Source: CAZCCC01 sp964535715 (lineage in GTDB: Bacteria > Patescibacteriota > Patescibacteriia > Buchananbacterales > UBA6539). Taken from it: a stretch of DNA of 8,255 nt. Positions 6,348 to 8,255 of the stretch are shown here, piece after piece (the first letter of the stretch is position 1; each line of letters starts with the position of its first letter). The stretch is taken from positions 1-8,255 of the forward strand of contig CAZHUO010000042.1 of assembly GCA_964535715.1 (NCBI GenBank), read 5' to 3'. The translations under genes were made by a program, and so were the position numbers. The notes beneath the pieces are model-generated. The model did not search any database and was not told where the DNA came from. It saw only the letters and a list, made by a program, of their open reading frames with translations.

Positions 6348-6647
6348 ATGAAACAAAAAAAATTTCTAATAATTATAATTGTAACCGTTTTCTTTATTAC
6401 CGGCTGCAGCTTAAACTATACAAAATCGGTCAATGAAAATACTGATAATTCCAATTCCACTGTAACAAAAGAAATTCTTAACGATAATCAGGATTCAAAA
6501 ATGCAAAAAACTTACAGAAGTCAGCAAGAATGCGAAGCGGAAACCAAAAAAGGATGCGATTTTGTAATGTGCGACTATATACCAGACGATATGACGCCAG
6601 AAGAAATCTGCGGAATAGATTCAAAGGGTTGGATTCCAATTAAATAA
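6348..6647 (+). CDS. Small lipoprotein with a four-cysteine C-terminal motif
   Basis: This 99-residue protein has a Lys-rich start, a hydrophobic core (about 6-17) and a good lipobox ITGC with Cys20, so it is probably lipid-anchored outside the membrane. An Asn/Ser-rich linker (about 21-55) leads to a compact end with four cysteines: Cys62, Cys70, Cys75 and Cys88, in the pattern CxxxxxxxC....C.YIP..MTPEEICG...KGW. These could form two disulfides. I have the impression of similar tails in other patescibacterial proteins but cannot verify this, and no function is known to me. It starts 23 nt after the MazG-like gene and ends 8 nt before the repeat protein, so the three are probably one transcript. 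No Shine-Dalgarno is seen. Confidence 0.75.
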   Translation: MKQKKFLIIIIVTVFFITGCSLNYTKSVNENTDNSNSTVTKEILNDNQDSKMQKTYRSQQECEAETKKGCDFVMCDYIPDDMTPEEICGIDSKGWIPIK

Positions 6648-6655
6648 AAAGGCTT

Positions 6656-7144
6656 ATGCCAAAACAACAACAATCTGAATACAATGGTCCGATGAGACCT
6701 ATTGAAAGAGAATACCATGATATTAGCAGTATTGTTGATCATGCCAAAGAAGCAAATGAACAAAAAGAATTTGATTTTAGCAGTGCAAAAAATCTTTCTG
6801 AACTTTACCAAATGATAAAGGAAAAAGGAATAATAACCAACAGCAGCGGAATAGAACATACTGCTGAAGAAATTATCAGATTTATTGAAGAAGGCGCTCT
6901 TGGCTATATTACCAATAGAGAAAATTTAAGAGATACCATAAAACGATTATTTTCTGATTTTAATTCCGCAGAAAAATTAAAAGATATTTATGCAATATTA
7001 AAATATAGAAATACAATCAAAGGAAGCCAAAAAGAATATACAGCTGATGAAATTATTGAATTAATTAAAGAAGGAAAAATAAAATCAATTCCAAGAACTG
7101 ATAACTTAAGATCCCGAGTAATTGAACTTGAAACAAGACATTAA
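6656..7144 (+). CDS. Unrecognised protein with two tandem 60-residue repeats
   Basis: This 162-residue, charged, probably helical protein has no signal peptide. After about 38 residues (rich in Gln, Glu and Asp), it consists of two copies of one unit, residues about 39-98 and 99-158. The matching blocks are SSAKNLSELYQMIKEKG with NSAEKLKDIYAILKYRN, HTAEEIIRFIEEG with YTADEIIELIKEG, and NRENLRDTIKRL with RTDNLRSRVIEL, all 60 residues apart. It has no cysteine, so it does not resemble its exported neighbour. A weak AAAAAGG precedes the ATG by 3 nt. It lies 8 nt after the lipoprotein gene, and a terminator follows 19 nt after its stop. It could be a cytoplasmic protein- or nucleic-acid-binding repeat protein; the sequence gives no firm function. 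Confidence 0.75.
   Translation: MPKQQQSEYNGPMRPIEREYHDISSIVDHAKEANEQKEFDFSSAKNLSELYQMIKEKGIITNSSGIEHTAEEIIRFIEEGALGYITNRENLRDTIKRLFSDFNSAEKLKDIYAILKYRNTIKGSQKEYTADEIIELIKEGKIKSIPRTDNLRSRVIELETRH
6770..7129 (+). repeat. Two 60-codon repeat units in the 6656-7144 gene
   Basis: The units at 6770-6949 and 6950-7129 encode homologous 60-residue segments. Similarity is clear in protein (TAEEII/TADEII, EEG/KEG, NLR in both) but diverged in DNA, so this is an old duplication. Confidence 0.7.
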
Positions 7145-7162
7145 AAAATAACTTTTTATTAC

Positions 7163-7199
7163 AAACAACAAAAGCATAGCTAAGGTTGTTTTTTATTTT
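7163..7199 (+). terminator. Rho-independent terminator after the repeat-protein gene
   Basis: AAACAAC (7163-7169) pairs with GTTGTTT (7185-7191). An inner AGC-ATA-GCT hairpin lies in the loop, and the T-rich tract TTTATTTT follows. It ends the rightward transcript that carries the MazG-like, lipoprotein and repeat-protein genes. Confidence 0.65.
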
Positions 7200-7246
7200 A
7201 AAAAAATAGCGAGGCAAAGAGTCTATAATAGCACCCTTGGCCCCGC
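7200..7246 (-). terminator. Rho-independent terminator of the NUDIX gene
   Basis: Reading leftward, GCGGGGC (7246-7240) pairs with GCCTCGC (7215-7209) with one G-U pair. After one mismatch a further 6 pairs (AAGGGT with ACTCTTT region) close a 10-nt loop. A run of seven T residues (7206-7200 on the minus strand) follows. It lies back to back with the rightward terminator. Confidence 0.75.
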
Positions 7247-7270
7247 ATTAATATCTGTCGGTTTATGCAT

Positions 7271-8014
7271 TTAGCAAAGGGCATTAAATACCCCGAAAAT
7301 TGCCAAACCATCGCCGCTTACGTATTTGAGATCACTTGTCGCAAAGAATCGCAAAGCTTGCGAATTTTTTGCATCAAGCGATACTCCGTCTTTCAGCTTA
7401 TAACTGTCATAAAAATTTGTTTCACTGATTGTGGAAATTTCCACCATATCGGCCGGACACAAAGAGTCAGACAAAATTTCAAGCTTAAAAACGTGTATGC
7501 CTTCTCCCTTATAGGGATCGGCAACATACAAAGCGCGATTGCATACAACCGGCAGGCCCAAAGCTTCCAAAGCTTCTTGTGCTTCCAGACCCGTTTCTTC
7601 ACTAGCCTCACGCCTTTGCGTTTGGGCGTGGCTTTCGCCGGCCCTGACAAAACCGCCCGGAATACACCACCGCGTGCCGCCCATGTTTCTGCGATTATCC
7701 GGAGATAACGCCACAACAACTTGTCCGCTCGGGAGCTTGGCATAAATTACGGTTATTGAACCGCCGCCGCATCGCTCACGAACTGAAACCATGTCGTAGC
7801 CATTCTCGGGGTCTTCGTGGTTTAAAGGCATCCAGCCATAAACATATTCCAACCCAAGTTTGGCGTTTTCCATTTCGATCATCCGGATCGGGCAGCTTTC
7901 GCCATCAATAATAACGTTGTCCATTTGAACACCGTTAATCTTAATGGTCCAGCCACGGGTTTTTCCTTTAGGAATTGACCCCAGTTTGAAAAATACATCT
8001 TTCTCGTCTACCAT
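7271..8014 (-). CDS. NUDIX hydrolase with a long unrecognised N-terminal region
   Basis: This 247-residue enzyme hydrolyses a nucleoside diphosphate linked to another group. The NUDIX box Gx5Ex7REUxEExGU is complete at residues 121-143: Gly121, Glu127, Arg135-Glu136, Glu139-Glu140 and Gly142, with metal-binding REASEE. The hydrolase fold begins near residue 84 (GSITVIYAKL); about 80 residues before it are not recognised and may bind substrate or form a dimer. The substrate cannot be read from sequence. The start is fixed by a perfect AAGGAGG 5 nt before the ATG. It is a single-gene unit with its own promoter, a structured leader and a strong terminator. G+C content is high for the window (32/60 at 7681-7740), as for the 165-764 gene, suggesting transfer or a different gene class. 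Confidence 0.9.
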   Translation of the reverse strand: MVDEKDVFFKLGSIPKGKTRGWTIKINGVQMDNVIIDGESCPIRMIEMENAKLGLEYVYGWMPLNHEDPENGYDMVSVRERCGGGSITVIYAKLPSGQVVVALSPDNRRNMGGTRWCIPGGFVRAGESHAQTQRREASEETGLEAQEALEALGLPVVCNRALYVADPYKGEGIHVFKLEILSDSLCPADMVEISTISETNFYDSYKLKDGVSLDAKNSQALRFFATSDLKYVSGDGLAIFGVFNALC

Positions 8015-8019
8015 ATTAA

Positions 8020-8026
8020 CCTCCTT
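8020..8026 (-). promoter_or_regulatory. Strong Shine-Dalgarno of the NUDIX gene
   Basis: AAGGAGG on the minus strand lies 5 nt before the ATG at 8014. Its last two G and the following TTA (GGTTA, 8021-8017) can pair with TAACC (8053-8049). That pairing would enclose a 5-bp hairpin (8028-8043) and partly mask the site. Confidence 0.8.
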
Positions 8027-8027
8027 C

Positions 8028-8129
8028 GCTACTCACTTGTAGCAATTTGGTTATAAAGGCAATCGCTTTTCACTCAAAGCCAGGCTTTGGGTTACCTTCC
8101 AAACCCATTGGAAGAAAACAGATTGCCCT
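8028..8129 (-). promoter_or_regulatory. Structured 5' leader of the NUDIX gene, candidate cis-regulatory RNA
   Basis: Read leftward, a 9-bp stem (AGGGCAATC 8129-8121 with GATTGCCTT 8064-8056) closes two inner hairpins, giving a three-way-junction shape. The first is CTTCCAA/TTGGAAG (8114-8108 with 8102-8096), loop TGGGT. The second is CAAAGCC/GGCTTTG (8089-8083 with 8081-8075, read on the plus strand as an inverted repeat). The loop TGGGT can also pair with ACCCA (8092-8088), as a pseudoknot or as an alternative hairpin. A further hairpin (8028-8043) sits just before the Shine-Dalgarno. This is seen by hand pairing only, and it matches no riboswitch class I can name with confidence. Confidence 0.45.
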
Positions 8130-8142
8130 AAAAAGAACAAAC

Positions 8143-8167
8143 AAAAAAAGCTTATAATAAGCCTTTT
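8143..8167 (-). terminator. Weak hairpin plus T-run at the end of an upstream leftward gene
   Basis: On the minus strand AAAAGGCTTA (8167-8158) pairs with TAAGCTTTTT (8154-8145) around a TTA loop, and the T-run extends to 8143. It could end transcription of a leftward gene entering from the right. The NUDIX transcript should begin inside this hairpin and so would not form it fully. Confidence 0.35.
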
Positions 8168-8255
8168 ATATTAACATATATTAAATATTTTGTCAATATT
8201 ACGTTCTCTTTCATGTCAAATGCGACATAGTAAATTCCTTCGGTGTTTTCATCCC
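8152..8255 (-). CDS. Possible 3' end of an upstream leftward gene (partial)
   Basis: On the minus strand one frame stays open from the window edge to a TAA at 8154-8152 and includes a protein-like stretch DENTEGIYYVAFDMKENV. Its last part is AT-rich and overlaps the NUDIX promoter. Another frame ends at a TGA near 8213, so the reading is uncertain. No function can be given. Apart from this, the leader and the promoter, I see nothing else at 8015-8255. Confidence 0.3.
   Translation of the reverse strand, partial: DENTEGIYYVAFDMKENVILTKYLIYVNIKGLL
8168..8196 (-). promoter_or_regulatory. Promoter of the NUDIX gene
   Basis: On the minus strand a perfect TTGACA (8196-8191), a 17-nt spacer and TAATAT (8173-8168) preceded by TGT form an extended -10 promoter with two -10 mismatches. 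The surrounding TATTGACAAAAT is identical over 12 nt to the promoter at 60-71. Transcription should begin near 8161, giving a leader of about 147 nt. Confidence 0.65.

Noticed and set aside
4702..7144. A defence or toxin-antitoxin system built from HNH, MazG-like and TrmH genes
   Set aside because: There is no methyltransferase for DNA, no paired toxin, and the TrmH gene is on the opposite strand. Each gene is explained singly.
7265..7708. Long open frame on the plus strand opposite the NUDIX gene
   Set aside because: It mirrors a gene with a perfect NUDIX box, a Shine-Dalgarno and a terminator, and its own translation has no recognisable motif.

Overview
This 8.25 kb stretch looks like an ordinary-to-accessory region of a small, AT-rich bacterial genome, most likely a member of the Patescibacteria (Candidate Phyla Radiation). 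That placement is inference. It rests on compact gene order, several short unrecognised genes, large LamG-repeat surface proteins, a CCA-encoding tRNA, and most genes lacking a Shine-Dalgarno sequence. No rRNA or ribosomal protein marker is present to prove it. The standard genetic code fits.

Layout. A rightward lipoprotein gene (165-764) with a consensus promoter and a strong ribosome binding site ends at a perfect 28-nt palindromic terminator, which it shares with a converging leftward operon. That operon reads 5' to 3' TrmH-type RNA methyltransferase (5238-4702), large triple-LamG membrane-anchored protein (4681-2015), and cysteine-rich secreted M15-type zinc peptidase (2006-843). Its gaps are only 20 and 8 nt, and there is an internal promoter before the LamG gene. 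From 5.3 kb the genes run rightward: an HNH endonuclease, probably leaderless (5424-5894); tRNA-Leu(UAA) (5895-5982), abutting its stop codon; a short MazG-like pyrophosphohydrolase (6016-6324); a small lipoprotein (6348-6647); and a protein made of two 60-residue repeats (6656-7144). Back-to-back terminators separate these from a leftward NUDIX hydrolase gene (8014-7271), whose roughly 145-nt leader can fold into a multi-stem structure.

How the parts relate. The most striking link is that almost the whole mature part of the first lipoprotein aligns without gaps, at roughly 48% identity over 149 residues, to the C-terminal module of the LamG protein. This module is not one I can name. The LamG protein and the M15-like peptidase probably work together at the cell surface, in adhesion and cell-wall cleavage. 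The flanking lipoprotein and NUDIX genes are visibly richer in G+C, carry strong Shine-Dalgarno sequences, and share a 12-nt box at their -35 regions, unlike the AT-rich genes between them. I see no CRISPR array, transposase, toxin-antitoxin pair or recognisable defence system.
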